Below are positions 35,005 through 43,689 of a stretch of DNA of 64,000 nt, piece by piece. A program made the position numbers and the translations under genes. The DNA is from JAWMQL01 sp033283165 (GTDB lineage Bacteria > Pseudomonadota > Gammaproteobacteria > Pseudomonadales > Halieaceae), in the NCBI GenBank assembly GCA_033283165.1, contig JAWMQL010000001.1, positions 248,001 through 312,000 on the forward strand, written 5' to 3'. A model generated the notes under the pieces. The model saw nothing but the letters and a program-made list of their open reading frames with translations, was not told where the DNA came from and ran no database searches. How positions within the stretch are numbered: the first letter of the stretch is position 1; every line of letters begins with the position of its first letter.

Positions 35005-36030
35005 TTATTGATCGATAAATTGCACGCCGTATTCGGCGAGCGGCTCCACCAGGGCGCCCTTGGCGAGCGCTTCATCGCTGGACGCGTTACCCTGCAGGGC
35101 GCGTTTTTTTACTCCCTGCAAGATCGCCGCCAGGCGGAAAAAGCAGAACACGATATAGAAATTCCAGTTATCGATGCGCTCCCGGCCGGTGCGCTCGCAG
35201 TATCTGGCGATATATTCCTCGTCGCTGGGCAGGCCCAGCGCCGCGCGATCGGCATCGTGCAGCCCCAGGATCGCGTCGCCCTGGCCGGGCAGTTGCCAGG
35301 CCATCACCTGGTAGGACAGGTCCGCCAGCGGGTGTCCCAGGGTGGACAGTTCCCAGTCGAGCACCGCGATGATGCGCGGCTCGGTGGGGTGGAACATGAC
35401 GTTGTCCAGGCGGTAGTCGCCGTGTACCAGGCTGACGCAGCCGTCATCGGGGGGCATGTTCTCGCCCAGCCACTCGATCAGGCGTTCCATGTTGGCGTTG
35501 TGCCCGGTTTCCGAGGCCCGGTACTGCTTGGTCCAGCGGCTGACCTGGCGTTCGAAGTAGTTGCCCGGGCGGCCGAAATCCGTCAGCCCGACGGCGTCCA
35601 CGTCGACCGTGTGCAGCGCCGCGAGCACCCGGTTCATCTCGTCGTACATGGCGCCGCGCTCGGCCGGATCGGCTATCTCCGGCAGGGCGGGATCCCAGAA
35701 TACCCGGCCGTCCAGGAACTCCATGACGTAGAACATGGAGCCGATGACAGATTCGTCCTCGCACAGCAGATACGTCTTCGGTACCGGTACGTCGGTATCC
35801 TGCAGGGCGCTGATTACCCGGAACTCGCGGTCTACCGCGTGCGCGGACTTGAGCAGTTCACCCGGCGGTTTGCGACGCAGTACGTAGGAGCGACCGTTGG
35901 AGGTCAACTTGAAGGTGGGATTGGACTGGCCGCCGGCGAATTTTTCCGCGGTCAGGTCTTCCCCGATTCCGGCTATCCGCTCGACCAGGTAGGGGGTGAG
36001 CCTGTCCAGGTCGAGGTGTTGGGCGCTCAT
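35005..36030 (-). CDS. APH-like phosphotransferase, ACAD10/11 N-domain type
   Basis: A 341-residue protein of the aminoglycoside-phosphotransferase fold: KFAGGQSNPTFKL, VLRRKPPGELL, the catalytic Brenner motif SLVHGDYRLDNVMFHP and the metal-binding VLDWELSTLGHPLADLSY. This subgroup matches the kinase domain of eukaryotic ACAD10/ACAD11 and resembles LvaA of the Pseudomonas levulinate pathway, which phosphorylate 4-hydroxyacyl-CoA to allow its beta-oxidation. Here it leads an operon with crotonase and thiolase, consistent with that role, though no partner acyl-CoA dehydrogenase is adjacent. I chose ATG 36030 (MSAQHLDLDRL) with AGGAG about 10 bases upstream. Confidence 0.87.
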   Translation of the reverse strand: MSAQHLDLDRLTPYLVERIAGIGEDLTAEKFAGGQSNPTFKLTSNGRSYVLRRKPPGELLKSAHAVDREFRVISALQDTDVPVPKTYLLCEDESVIGSMFYVMEFLDGRVFWDPALPEIADPAERGAMYDEMNRVLAALHTVDVDAVGLTDFGRPGNYFERQVSRWTKQYRASETGHNANMERLIEWLGENMPPDDGCVSLVHGDYRLDNVMFHPTEPRIIAVLDWELSTLGHPLADLSYQVMAWQLPGQGDAILGLHDADRAALGLPSDEEYIARYCERTGRERIDNWNFYIVFCFFRLAAILQGVKKRALQGNASSDEALAKGALVEPLAEYGVQFIDQ

Positions 36031-36130
36031 CTTGTTGTCACTCCTCACGCAGCGGGTGAGCGCGACAGTCTGTGTCCTACCCCCGGTCCGGGCAATGACG
36101 GAGGGCTACAAAAAAGTAGACGGAAAGTGA

Positions 36131-36230
36131 CAGTATTTCGGGGGTATTTCGGGGACAGTTTACTTTTTCCCGTAGGGAATAAAGTAAACTGTCCCCGAAA
36201 TACGAAATACTGTCCCCGAAATATCCCGAA
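36131..36230. repeat. REP-type hairpin block (RAYT-associated repeat family)
   Basis: This is most of the 209-base gap between the phosphotransferase and fpr genes. A long perfect inverted repeat has 22-base arms, TATTTCGGGGACAGTTTAC plus TTT at 36145-36166 and its complement at 36181-36202. The 14-base centre contains a second palindrome, TTCCC-GTA-GGGAA. A further partial copy, ATACTGTCCCCGAAATA, follows at about 36208-36224 and another partial copy precedes the left arm. The core AAGTAAACTGTCCCCGAAA is the same as that flanking the transposase at 50179. A two-headed REP (REPIN-like) is the best description; it may also act as a terminator or mRNA 3' end structure. Confidence 0.85.
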
Positions 36231-36239
36231 ATAGCGGAT

Positions 36240-37013
36240 TCAGGATTCGACGAAGGCCCGTTCGATGACGTAATGAGCCGCCTGTCCGTGGCGCGACTCG
36301 CGAAAGCCGCGCTGATCCAGCAGGGCACAGATTTCCTTCAACATGGAGGGGCTGCCGCAGATCATGAAGCGATCGTCATCGGGGTTGACCGGCGGCAGAC
36401 CCAGGTCGGCGGACAACTTGCCGATTCGCAGCAGGTCGGTCAGGCGGCCGTTGTTGTGGTACTTTTCGCGGGTCACGGTCGGGTAATACAGCAATTTCTG
36501 CCGCACCATCTCACCCAGGTATTCATCACCCGGCAACTCTGCCGTGATCAGTCGCTGGTAGGCCAGTTCGTCCACCTGGCGACAGCCGTGGGTCAGTACT
36601 ACCCGCTCGAAGCGTTCGTAGGTCTCCGGATCCTTGATAATGCTCATGAACGGCGCCAGGCCGGTGCCGGTGGCAATGAGGTACAGGTTCCGGCCTGGCA
36701 GCAGGTGATCCATGACCAGGGTTCCGGTGGCCTTGCTGTTGACCAGGATTTCGTCTCCGACCTGGATATTCTGCAGGTGCGAGGTCAGCGGACCGTCGGG
36801 CACCTTGATACTGAAGAACTCCAGTTCCTCTTCGTGGTTGGCACTGGCCATGCTGTAGGCGCGCAGCAGGGGCCGGCCCTCGTGCTCCAGCCCGATCATG
36901 GTGAAATGTCCATTGTGGAAGCGGAAGCTCCGGTCGCGGGTGGTCCTGAAGCTGAACAGGCGATCGGTCCAGTGGTGGACGGCCGTTACCTGCTCTTTCA
37001 TCAATCTGGCCAT
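36240..37013 (-). CDS. fpr: Ferredoxin/flavodoxin-NADP reductase
   Basis: A 257-residue bacterial ferredoxin-NADP reductase. FAD binding: LRAYSMASANHEEELEF (R-x-Y-S); NADP binding: LIATGTGLAPFMSIIKDPE and MICGSPSMLKE. The C-terminus AHYVIERAFVES is the bacterial subclass form. It supplies electrons for oxidative-stress defence and Fe-S proteins, and could serve the P450 or Rieske enzymes in this genome. Divergent from a FinR-like LysR gene, as in Pseudomonas, where FinR activates fpr. Confidence 0.94.
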   Translation of the reverse strand: MARLMKEQVTAVHHWTDRLFSFRTTRDRSFRFHNGHFTMIGLEHEGRPLLRAYSMASANHEEELEFFSIKVPDGPLTSHLQNIQVGDEILVNSKATGTLVMDHLLPGRNLYLIATGTGLAPFMSIIKDPETYERFERVVLTHGCRQVDELAYQRLITAELPGDEYLGEMVRQKLLYYPTVTREKYHNNGRLTDLLRIGKLSADLGLPPVNPDDDRFMICGSPSMLKEICALLDQRGFRESRHGQAAHYVIERAFVES

Positions 37014-37129
37014 GAATGGTCTCCTTGCTTGATTCAGTGACCAGCTTAAGTGCTTGTTATAAATCGATAAAACAGGAATAATTGATCATATATATCGGAA
37101 ATATCGATTAATTTGAGGCCTGACCGTCG
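37014..37129. promoter_or_regulatory. Divergent fpr/finR promoter region
   Basis: A strongly AT-rich 116-base gap. Two ATCGAT motifs (37063-37068 and 37103-37108), each with an A/T-rich flank, are separated by 40 bases and could be LysR-type recognition and activation sites. No clear -35/-10 pair stood out to me. Confidence 0.4.
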
Positions 37130-38035
37130 ATGCGCTACAGCCTGCGCCAACTGGAAGTCTTTCTTGCCACCGCCCGGTTCGGGAACATCACCCGGGCGGC
37201 GGAGTCCCTGGCCATGTCCCAGTCCGCGGCGAGCGGCTCCCTGAAGGAACTGGAACAGCAGTTTGACGTCCTGTTGTTTGATCGGGTCGGCAAGCGCCTG
37301 CAACTGAGTGAACTGGGCACCCAGCTGCGGCCCCGGGCGGAAAACCTGCTGGCCCAGGCGCGGGAATTCGAACAGGCCCTGGCCGGGGGCGAGGTGGCCG
37401 GTACCCTGCGCCTGGGAGCCACCCTGACCATCGGGAACTACCTGGCGGTGGGAATGATCGCCGATTTTCGCGCCCTCTACCCGGAGGCGGAGGTATCCCT
37501 GCGGGTGGAGAATACCGCCCACATCGCCGAGGCCGTGGCCGGCTTTGAACTGGACCTGGGCCTGGTCGAGGGGGAGTTCCATCACCCCGAACTGGACACG
37601 GTGCACTGGCGCGAGGACGAACTGCAGGTGTTTGCCGCGCCGGACCATCCCCTGGCGCACCGCAGGACGCTGGATGATGCCGACCTGTTGCGCCAGCAGT
37701 GGATCGTGCGCGAAACCGGTTCCGGTACCCGCCAGACCTTCGAACGGGCCATGCACGGCATCCTCACGGACCTGGATATCAGCCTGGAACTGCAGCATAC
37801 CGAGGCGATCAAGCGTGCAGTGGAAGCAGGACTCGGGGTAGGTTGCCTGTCGCGGATCAGCCTCGTCGATGCCTTCAGCCGCGGTTCACTGGTGCCTCTT
37901 TCGGTGCCGGGGCGTGACTTCAGGCGACAATTGAATATCATCTCCCATCGACGCAAGTTTCACAGCCGTGCCCTGCAAGAGTGGCTGCGGCTGTGCCGGG
38001 AACAGTGGCGGGAGGCTAATGATAGAGCCCATTGA
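37130..38035 (+). CDS. LysR-family regulator, FinR-like
   Basis: A 301-residue LysR protein. The N-terminal helix-turn-helix is RQLEVFLATARFGNITRAAE followed by LAMSQSAASGSLKELEQQF. The effector domain follows from about residue 90 (GTLRLGATLTIGNYLAVGM). The divergent position next to fpr matches FinR of Pseudomonas, which activates fpr under superoxide and sulfite stress. Overlaps the SprT gene by 17 bases. Confidence 0.88.
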   Translation: MRYSLRQLEVFLATARFGNITRAAESLAMSQSAASGSLKELEQQFDVLLFDRVGKRLQLSELGTQLRPRAENLLAQAREFEQALAGGEVAGTLRLGATLTIGNYLAVGMIADFRALYPEAEVSLRVENTAHIAEAVAGFELDLGLVEGEFHHPELDTVHWREDELQVFAAPDHPLAHRRTLDDADLLRQQWIVRETGSGTRQTFERAMHGILTDLDISLELQHTEAIKRAVEAGLGVGCLSRISLVDAFSRGSLVPLSVPGRDFRRQLNIISHRRKFHSRALQEWLRLCREQWREANDRAH

Positions 38036-38531
38036 CGAGGGGCAGCGGCAGCAGGTGCTGGCGGAAACGGAGCGCTATATGCGGCTGGCCGAACAGTGGC
38101 TGGGGCGTGAATTACCGCGTATCCCGGTGCGATTCGACCTTTCCGGCAGCTGCGCGGGCATGTTCAAGGTGCAGGGCGGGACCAGTTGGATACGCTACAA
38201 CCCCTGGATTTTTGCCCGCTATTTTGACTACAACCTGGCCGGCACGGTGCCGCACGAGGTAGCGCACCACGTGGTGGAGTGTATGCGCGGCCGGCGCCGG
38301 GTCAAACCCCACGGTGCCGAGTGGCAGGCGGTGATGGAGCAGTTCGGCGTCGAGCCCGAAGTCACTTTCCGGTTGGACCTCAGCGGCATTCCTCAGCGGC
38401 GCCAGCGCACCCACACCTACCACTGTGGCTGTCGTGAACACCAGATATCCACCACCCGCCACAACCGCGTCCAGCGGGGTGTCGCGGAGTACCTGTGCCA
38501 CTACTGTAACGGCCGGCTGCGTTACGCCTGA
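38019..38531 (+). CDS. SprT-like zinc metalloprotease
   Basis: A 170-residue protein with the zincin motif VPHEVAHHVVE (HEVAHH), the SprT signature. The C-terminal zinc-ribbon-like part has Cys pairs (YHCGCREH ... YLCHYCNGRLRYA). SprT is related to eukaryotic Spartan and is implicated in DNA-protein crosslink handling. The start at ATG 38019 has GGGAGG four bases upstream and overlaps the LysR gene end, so the two are translationally coupled, an association seen in Pseudomonas only as far as I recall. Confidence 0.88.
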   Translation: MIEPIDEGQRQQVLAETERYMRLAEQWLGRELPRIPVRFDLSGSCAGMFKVQGGTSWIRYNPWIFARYFDYNLAGTVPHEVAHHVVECMRGRRRVKPHGAEWQAVMEQFGVEPEVTFRLDLSGIPQRRQRTHTYHCGCREHQISTTRHNRVQRGVAEYLCHYCNGRLRYA

Positions 38532-38561
38532 GCTGAAAAGCGGGAGGACAAACAGGCGGGG

Positions 38562-41396
38562 TCAGTCGTCGATATCCAGTTCCACCCCGCTGAAGGAGTG
38601 GGCCTCATCCTCGAGGTGGGCCGTTTCGACCGCGGCCCGGCCCGCCTCCAGCCCATAGTCGTTGACCAGGATTCGCTTGGCCTCGGCGGCCCTGTTCCCG
38701 GCCAGTGTTTGCAGGGTCGCATCGTCGACCGGGATGGCGGCAACCACCTGTCTGTATTGCTGGGTGATGGAGGGCGGCTCTGTTTCATCGGGCGCTGCCA
38801 GTTGCCGGTAGCGTTGAGTGATTGCCTCCTCCCAGGCCGGGCCCTTGCTCTCCACATCCTCCGCTGGCAGCCCTTCGGTCAGCAGCGATTGCCGCAGCTG
38901 GTCTTTTTGCAGCAGTTCACGGTCCAGTTCCGGATTGATGCGACCCATGATCACCAGCCGGAGTGCTGGCCGTTGCGCCATGGCCTCAGCCAGGGTGCCC
39001 AGTGTTTGACGCGCGTGCTCGTCCGGATCTGCCGATCCCGCCGGGAAATTAATGCGCTGCAGGTCCTCGTCGGTTCCCACCAGGTTGGCCAGCAGGGAGA
39101 AGGGCGCGGTGACTGCCTTGGTGATGAGGTTGATGAAGGCTTTGGCGATGATGCCGCTCAGGGCAAAACCGGGATCATTGACATCCCCTTCAACCGGTAC
39201 CGCGACGTCGATCACCCCGTTCGCATCAGTGAGGAGGGCAATGCCCAGTTCCAGCGGCACGTCCAGCGCTTTCTCGCTGTCAACCTTATCCCCCAGCTTG
39301 AGTTGGTCGATCACGACCTTGTTGTCGCCCTTGAGCCGGGTACCGTCCAGTGTGTATTGTAGATTCACGTTCATGGTGCCCCGGTCTATGGCATAGCCGG
39401 CGTAGGTCCCCGAGTAGGGCGTGAGCCGGGGCAGGTCCATACCCTCGAAGCTGAGCGATAGATCCAGGGCCGGGTTATCCACCACCGGTTTTACCGTGCC
39501 TTCCAGAATCACCGGGGCATAGCCATCGACGCTGCCCCGGATATCCACCGTGGCAATGCGATTCGGGTTACTGCTGAGGCCGATGACCTCGCCGTTCAGG
39601 TCGCCAATGATGGTACGGAAAGGTATCGGCAGGGATTCATCCATGAAGTCCACCTGGCTGTCCGTCAGCTGTACCGACTCCACGTCGAACCACCAGGCCA
39701 CCGCTGCCTCGGCAGCAGCGTCGGTATCGACCTCGGCTTTTTCCAGCTCCTCCCTGAGTACGCGGGAGGTATTGACGGAGCCGTCTGCAAAAATGTGCAC
39801 ACGGCCTTTGTACTGGTCCAGGCGCAGGGTCTGCAGGGTCACGTGCTGCTTCTCCAGGTTGACCGACAAATCGCGCCAGTGCAGGGCTTGCCAGCCGGTC
39901 AGCTGGTCTTCGGCTTCATGTATCCGGATGTTGAACTCGCTGATTTCCCCGTCCAGTTCCAGCAGGCCCGGGGTAAACCCGGCGAGCGTGACGCTGCCCC
40001 GGGTGGCCACCTCACCGCCGCCGATGTCGGCCTGGAAAGCGTCCGGTACCAGGGGGGAGAACCAGGGCACCTGCAGGCCCGCGACCTCAAAGCTGAAGTC
40101 CCCGTCACCACTGTCCAGGTGCATGGCGCCGTCCAGTTGCAGGCTGGCCTGATCATTGACTCGCAGGGCGGTCGAGACTGAAGTTGGACTGGCGGGCGGC
40201 CATTGTATGGCTCCCAGTTGCAGTTCAAGACCATTGATCCGGGTCAGTTCCGGATCGGTGAACTCTGAACGCCAGGCGATCGTGCCGTTCTGCAAGCCGG
40301 TTGCTTGCAGGGTGGCGCGCCACTCGGGACCGCTCTCTTCGGTCTCCAGTGCGGGCTGTTCCGCGTCGCCGCCGGGCAGGCCGCTCATATCGAACAGGGC
40401 CTGCAGGCTGGCCTCGGCCCCCTCGCTGTAACCCTCGACCCGCGGGCCGGTCAGGGACAGTTGCTCGACCTCGATACTGCGGGCCGGTCCGTCCACCGAG
40501 ATGCCCTGCAGTTCCAGCGCTTCCAGGCCCACCAGGGTGTCCGGGAGATCGACCCCTTCCGCCGGCACGATTTGCAGACCTGACAGGCTGACGACGCCCT
40601 CGCTGATCCGGTATTTGATTTCCCCCGACCAGTCCAGTTCATAGCGCCCCGCCACGCTCAGGTGGCCGTCCGCCAGGGCGAAGTCCACCCAGGGGGCGAC
40701 GAACCGGGCGGCAGGCCGCAGGTCGAGTGCCGAAATGCGCAACGTGCCCGCGCTGAAGGCCGAGGGCAGCGACAGTTCGCCCTCCCAGGCTATTTCACCA
40801 CCGTCCTCGGTGTGGACAGAGAGCTGGTAGGGATGGTCGTCGTCGAATACGGTGGACAGGAAGTCCACCTCCAACTCCAGGTTGTCCCAGTGGGTGGTGA
40901 AGGGTTGCTCCCGGTCGTGGTCGGTGAGTTCGATGCGTTGGGCGTCCAGCGCCAGGTGGTGAATGGTGAGCGGGAACACATCGCTCGTCGCCGTGTCCTG
41001 TTGCGGATCGGGTTCACTCTCTATCAGGTCCTGGAAGGTAAACTCGCCGTTATCGAGTCGTTCAATGTGCCCATTGAGTTCCGCTACGGAGACCACGTCC
41101 AACACCAGGCCCTTGCGGTAGATACTCTCCAGGCTCAGGTTGACCTCGGCCCGGTGCAGGCCGACAAAGTCGCTGCCGTCCCGGTTGGGCAGCCGGGCGC
41201 CGTAGACCACCAGCCCCAGGTTGAATGGGTTGAAATAAATGAAGTCAGCGCTCAGGTCCCGGTCGAGATACTTCTTGCCCGCCAGGGGCGCGCCGAAGTT
41301 GAGCACGGGCAACAGGAAAAACACGCAGAACCCCAGGTAGGCGATATAGATCAGAGCCAGTGGCTTCAGTCGTGTCAACAGGGCGGAATCCTTCAT
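38562..41396 (-). CDS. DUF748-family AsmA-like envelope protein
   Basis: A 944-residue protein anchored by one N-terminal helix (LALIYIAYLGFCVFFLLPVL) with the rest in the periplasm. The C-terminal third carries the DUF748 signature (LKLGDKVDSEKALDVPLELG, ITKAVTAPFSLLANLVG) followed by a helical tail. The large beta-rich repeats resemble AsmA/TamB-type bridge proteins involved in lipid traffic between membranes; this role is inferred. I chose ATG 41396 (MKDSALLTRL), overlapping the AraC stop (TTATGA) with AGGAAAGG upstream. Confidence 0.85.
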   Translation of the reverse strand: MKDSALLTRLKPLALIYIAYLGFCVFFLLPVLNFGAPLAGKKYLDRDLSADFIYFNPFNLGLVVYGARLPNRDGSDFVGLHRAEVNLSLESIYRKGLVLDVVSVAELNGHIERLDNGEFTFQDLIESEPDPQQDTATSDVFPLTIHHLALDAQRIELTDHDREQPFTTHWDNLELEVDFLSTVFDDDHPYQLSVHTEDGGEIAWEGELSLPSAFSAGTLRISALDLRPAARFVAPWVDFALADGHLSVAGRYELDWSGEIKYRISEGVVSLSGLQIVPAEGVDLPDTLVGLEALELQGISVDGPARSIEVEQLSLTGPRVEGYSEGAEASLQALFDMSGLPGGDAEQPALETEESGPEWRATLQATGLQNGTIAWRSEFTDPELTRINGLELQLGAIQWPPASPTSVSTALRVNDQASLQLDGAMHLDSGDGDFSFEVAGLQVPWFSPLVPDAFQADIGGGEVATRGSVTLAGFTPGLLELDGEISEFNIRIHEAEDQLTGWQALHWRDLSVNLEKQHVTLQTLRLDQYKGRVHIFADGSVNTSRVLREELEKAEVDTDAAAEAAVAWWFDVESVQLTDSQVDFMDESLPIPFRTIIGDLNGEVIGLSSNPNRIATVDIRGSVDGYAPVILEGTVKPVVDNPALDLSLSFEGMDLPRLTPYSGTYAGYAIDRGTMNVNLQYTLDGTRLKGDNKVVIDQLKLGDKVDSEKALDVPLELGIALLTDANGVIDVAVPVEGDVNDPGFALSGIIAKAFINLITKAVTAPFSLLANLVGTDEDLQRINFPAGSADPDEHARQTLGTLAEAMAQRPALRLVIMGRINPELDRELLQKDQLRQSLLTEGLPAEDVESKGPAWEEAITQRYRQLAAPDETEPPSITQQYRQVVAAIPVDDATLQTLAGNRAAEAKRILVNDYGLEAGRAAVETAHLEDEAHSFSGVELDIDD

Positions 41397-42394
41397 AAAC
41401 CTTTCCTGTAACTGTAGGGTGTGACGCCGGTCCATCCTTTAAACGCACGAATGAACGCACTGGATTCCGAAAATCCAGAGCGGTGGGCGATTTCCTCGAT
41501 GGACAGGCCGTGTTTCCCGAGCAGGTGCAGCGCGGTATCGCGCCGGACCTGGTTCTTGATGTCCTTGAAGCTGCTGCCCTCGGCACTCAGTCGGCGTCGC
41601 AGGGTCTGCGGGTGAATATCAAGATGCTCCGCGACGACCTTGAGCTCCGGCATGTCCAGCATCTGCCGGCTCACGATCTGGCGCACCTGGGTGGTCCAGC
41701 TGTCCTGATGGAAACGCTGGGTCAGCATCATCAGCACCGGGTGACGCAGGAAGCGACGCAGGGTTTGCTCATTCTGGAGCACCGGTAACTGCAGCAGTGC
41801 GCTGGAGAGTTCCAGGCTGCAGCGGTCCTGCCCGAATTGCATGGGATTGGCCAGGAACATATGACGGTAATTACTCAGTTCCGTGCGCGGCTCGAAATCC
41901 AGGCTGACCATCTGCAACGGCAGGTGCTGCTGGATCAGCCAACTGGCGAAGCGATGGATATTGAACAGGCTGAGTTCGTCGAAGTAGCCCGGGGACAGGT
42001 CCGGGTGGCGTTGCAGGCGCAGGCAGGCGCGCTCCTCATCGACCTCCAGCACCGGATGACTGCCGGTATCGAACAGGCCGAAGAAACGGCAGTAGCGCGA
42101 CAGGGCCTGTCCCAGGGTTTCGCTACCGATCACCGCGTGGCACATCATGGACCAGGCGCCGATGGGTACCGGCCGGGCCGAGTAACCCAGGGACTCATCG
42201 CCCATGGCGAGCATGGCGCCCACCTGCAGGTTGGCAAAACGCTCTATGGCCACGCGGGCACTGGATTCCTGCAACAAACGGGGTGAGATACGGGACTGCC
42301 TTAGCAGGCTGGCCACATCGACACCGGCGGCCGGTGCATGCCGCAGCACGTCGCGGACAAAAAAAACCGATACCGACAGGCCGCGCAGGGACAT
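41393..42394 (-). CDS. AraC-family regulator with arabinose-binding-like N-domain (OruR type)
   Basis: A 333-residue regulator. The N-terminal domain (SVFFVRDVLRHAPAAGVDVAS, then GYSARPVPIGAWSMMCHAVI) is the Arabinose_bd/OruR type; the C-terminal domain holds helix-turn-helices with LDIHPQTLRRRLSAEGSSF and IEEIAHRSGFSESSAFIRAF, ending TGVTPYSYRKGL. The start (MSLRGLSV) is one base after the GGDEF stop and lacks a ribosome site, so translation is probably coupled. Downstream overlap with DUF748 ties the three genes together. Confidence 0.88.
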   Translation of the reverse strand: MSLRGLSVSVFFVRDVLRHAPAAGVDVASLLRQSRISPRLLQESSARVAIERFANLQVGAMLAMGDESLGYSARPVPIGAWSMMCHAVIGSETLGQALSRYCRFFGLFDTGSHPVLEVDEERACLRLQRHPDLSPGYFDELSLFNIHRFASWLIQQHLPLQMVSLDFEPRTELSNYRHMFLANPMQFGQDRCSLELSSALLQLPVLQNEQTLRRFLRHPVLMMLTQRFHQDSWTTQVRQIVSRQMLDMPELKVVAEHLDIHPQTLRRRLSAEGSSFKDIKNQVRRDTALHLLGKHGLSIEEIAHRSGFSESSAFIRAFKGWTGVTPYSYRKGL

Positions 42395-42395
42395 T

Positions 42396-43562
42396 TCAGG
42401 CGCGCTCGCTGCGCAACTGCACTGACCGGTGCTCCACGGAGGCCACCCGGTTTCTGCCGCCCTGTTTGGCAACGTACATGGCCCGATCCGCCTCGTCGAT
42501 CAGGTTATCCAGGGGCACGAGGCCCCGACTACAGGCAACCCCCAGGCTGATAGTGATGGCGATCTGCTGGCCGCCCGCAGCCACTGGATTGTCCGCTACA
42601 GCCTGCCGTATCCGTTCGGCCAGAATACGCGCCGACGCCATATCCGTGTTTGGTAACACCAGCAAAAATTCCTCGCCACCTATGCGCGCGACCACGTCGC
42701 TGCCGCGGCTCAGACGCTTCAACGCAACAGCTACCTGTTGCAGAACATGGTCGCCAGTGTCGTGGCCAAAGCTGTCATTGACCCGCTTGAAGTGGTCTAT
42801 GTCCACCATAATAGCCGCAGTGGGCGATTCGTGCCGTTCGGCGCTGGCCAGACTCACCCGCAGTGCGTCTTCCAGGCCGCGCCGGTTGAGCAGACGCGTC
42901 AGGGGGTCCTCAGTGGCCAGGTGCGACAGACCCTGTTGATACTCTATGACCACACTGGCCAGGAAACCGATCACCAGCAGGGCGTAGGAGATACTGTGAG
43001 CGGCAAATACCATGGCCTCGGCCAGGTCCTGGCGCTCGCTGTCCAGATGAACCCGGACCGCCAGGGACATGACCACAACCGCCAGGGCGGCGGCGAAACC
43101 GATAATCGCGTCGCCCACGTTGGCCAGCCGGAAGGCACGCCAGCCAGCCAGCAGGCCCACGACGAGGAAGAAAAACGCCACGGTCAACGCGTGGACAACG
43201 AATAACTGGCCAGGATTCAGGAAGAAAACCGACAGGCAGGACGTCAGGCACAGCAGGCCCAGCAGGTTGCGTCCATAGGTCACGCCGCTGCGCAGGCCCA
43301 TGGCGAGGACCAGGATGTAACTGTTGATGATGGCCGCCACGGTGGGTACGTCCAGTCCCAGCTGCAGCTGGTAGCCGCGCTGCAGGGTGAATGCGATCCA
43401 GCCGACCAGGGCGGCCATGAAGTACACGGTGAACATGCCCAGGCCCGCGGGGGGGCTGGTCGAGTCGCTCAGGGAATAAACCACCAGCATCTGGGCACAG
43501 GTCAGCGACAGAATCAATCCGTAGTGCATCAGCGCCCAGTTTTCCGCGAATATCTGTTCCAT
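42396..43562 (-). CDS. Membrane-bound diguanylate cyclase (GGDEF)
   Basis: A 388-residue protein. About six hydrophobic segments occupy residues 10-200 without a recognisable extracellular domain; the catalytic GGDEF domain occupies residues 205-370, with LATEDPLTRLLNRRGLED, DIDHFKRVNDSFGHDTGDHV and the active site RIGGEEFLLVLPNTD (GGEEF form). It makes cyclic di-GMP. No I-site RxxD is evident just upstream of GGEEF (GSDVVARIGGEEF). It begins an operon GGDEF-AraC-DUF748 on the minus strand. Confidence 0.92.
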   Translation of the reverse strand: MEQIFAENWALMHYGLILSLTCAQMLVVYSLSDSTSPPAGLGMFTVYFMAALVGWIAFTLQRGYQLQLGLDVPTVAAIINSYILVLAMGLRSGVTYGRNLLGLLCLTSCLSVFFLNPGQLFVVHALTVAFFFLVVGLLAGWRAFRLANVGDAIIGFAAALAVVVMSLAVRVHLDSERQDLAEAMVFAAHSISYALLVIGFLASVVIEYQQGLSHLATEDPLTRLLNRRGLEDALRVSLASAERHESPTAAIMVDIDHFKRVNDSFGHDTGDHVLQQVAVALKRLSRGSDVVARIGGEEFLLVLPNTDMASARILAERIRQAVADNPVAAGGQQIAITISLGVACSRGLVPLDNLIDEADRAMYVAKQGGRNRVASVEHRSVQLRSERA

Positions 43563-43689
43563 CAGCCCCTTGCCAGCCGCTCCCCTGGCTTGTTAGTTCC
43601 AGTCAATAAATTTGTTCGCGCGGGTCATTGTTGCCTCGACGGCGGCTCAACATACTGTCCGCCCTGTCTTTCCCATCGGAGGTGCAACC

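Noticed and set aside
36131..36230. CRISPR-like or insertion-sequence end
   Set aside because: Repeats are inverted hairpin copies of the RAYT repeat, not direct repeats, and no transposase is at this site.
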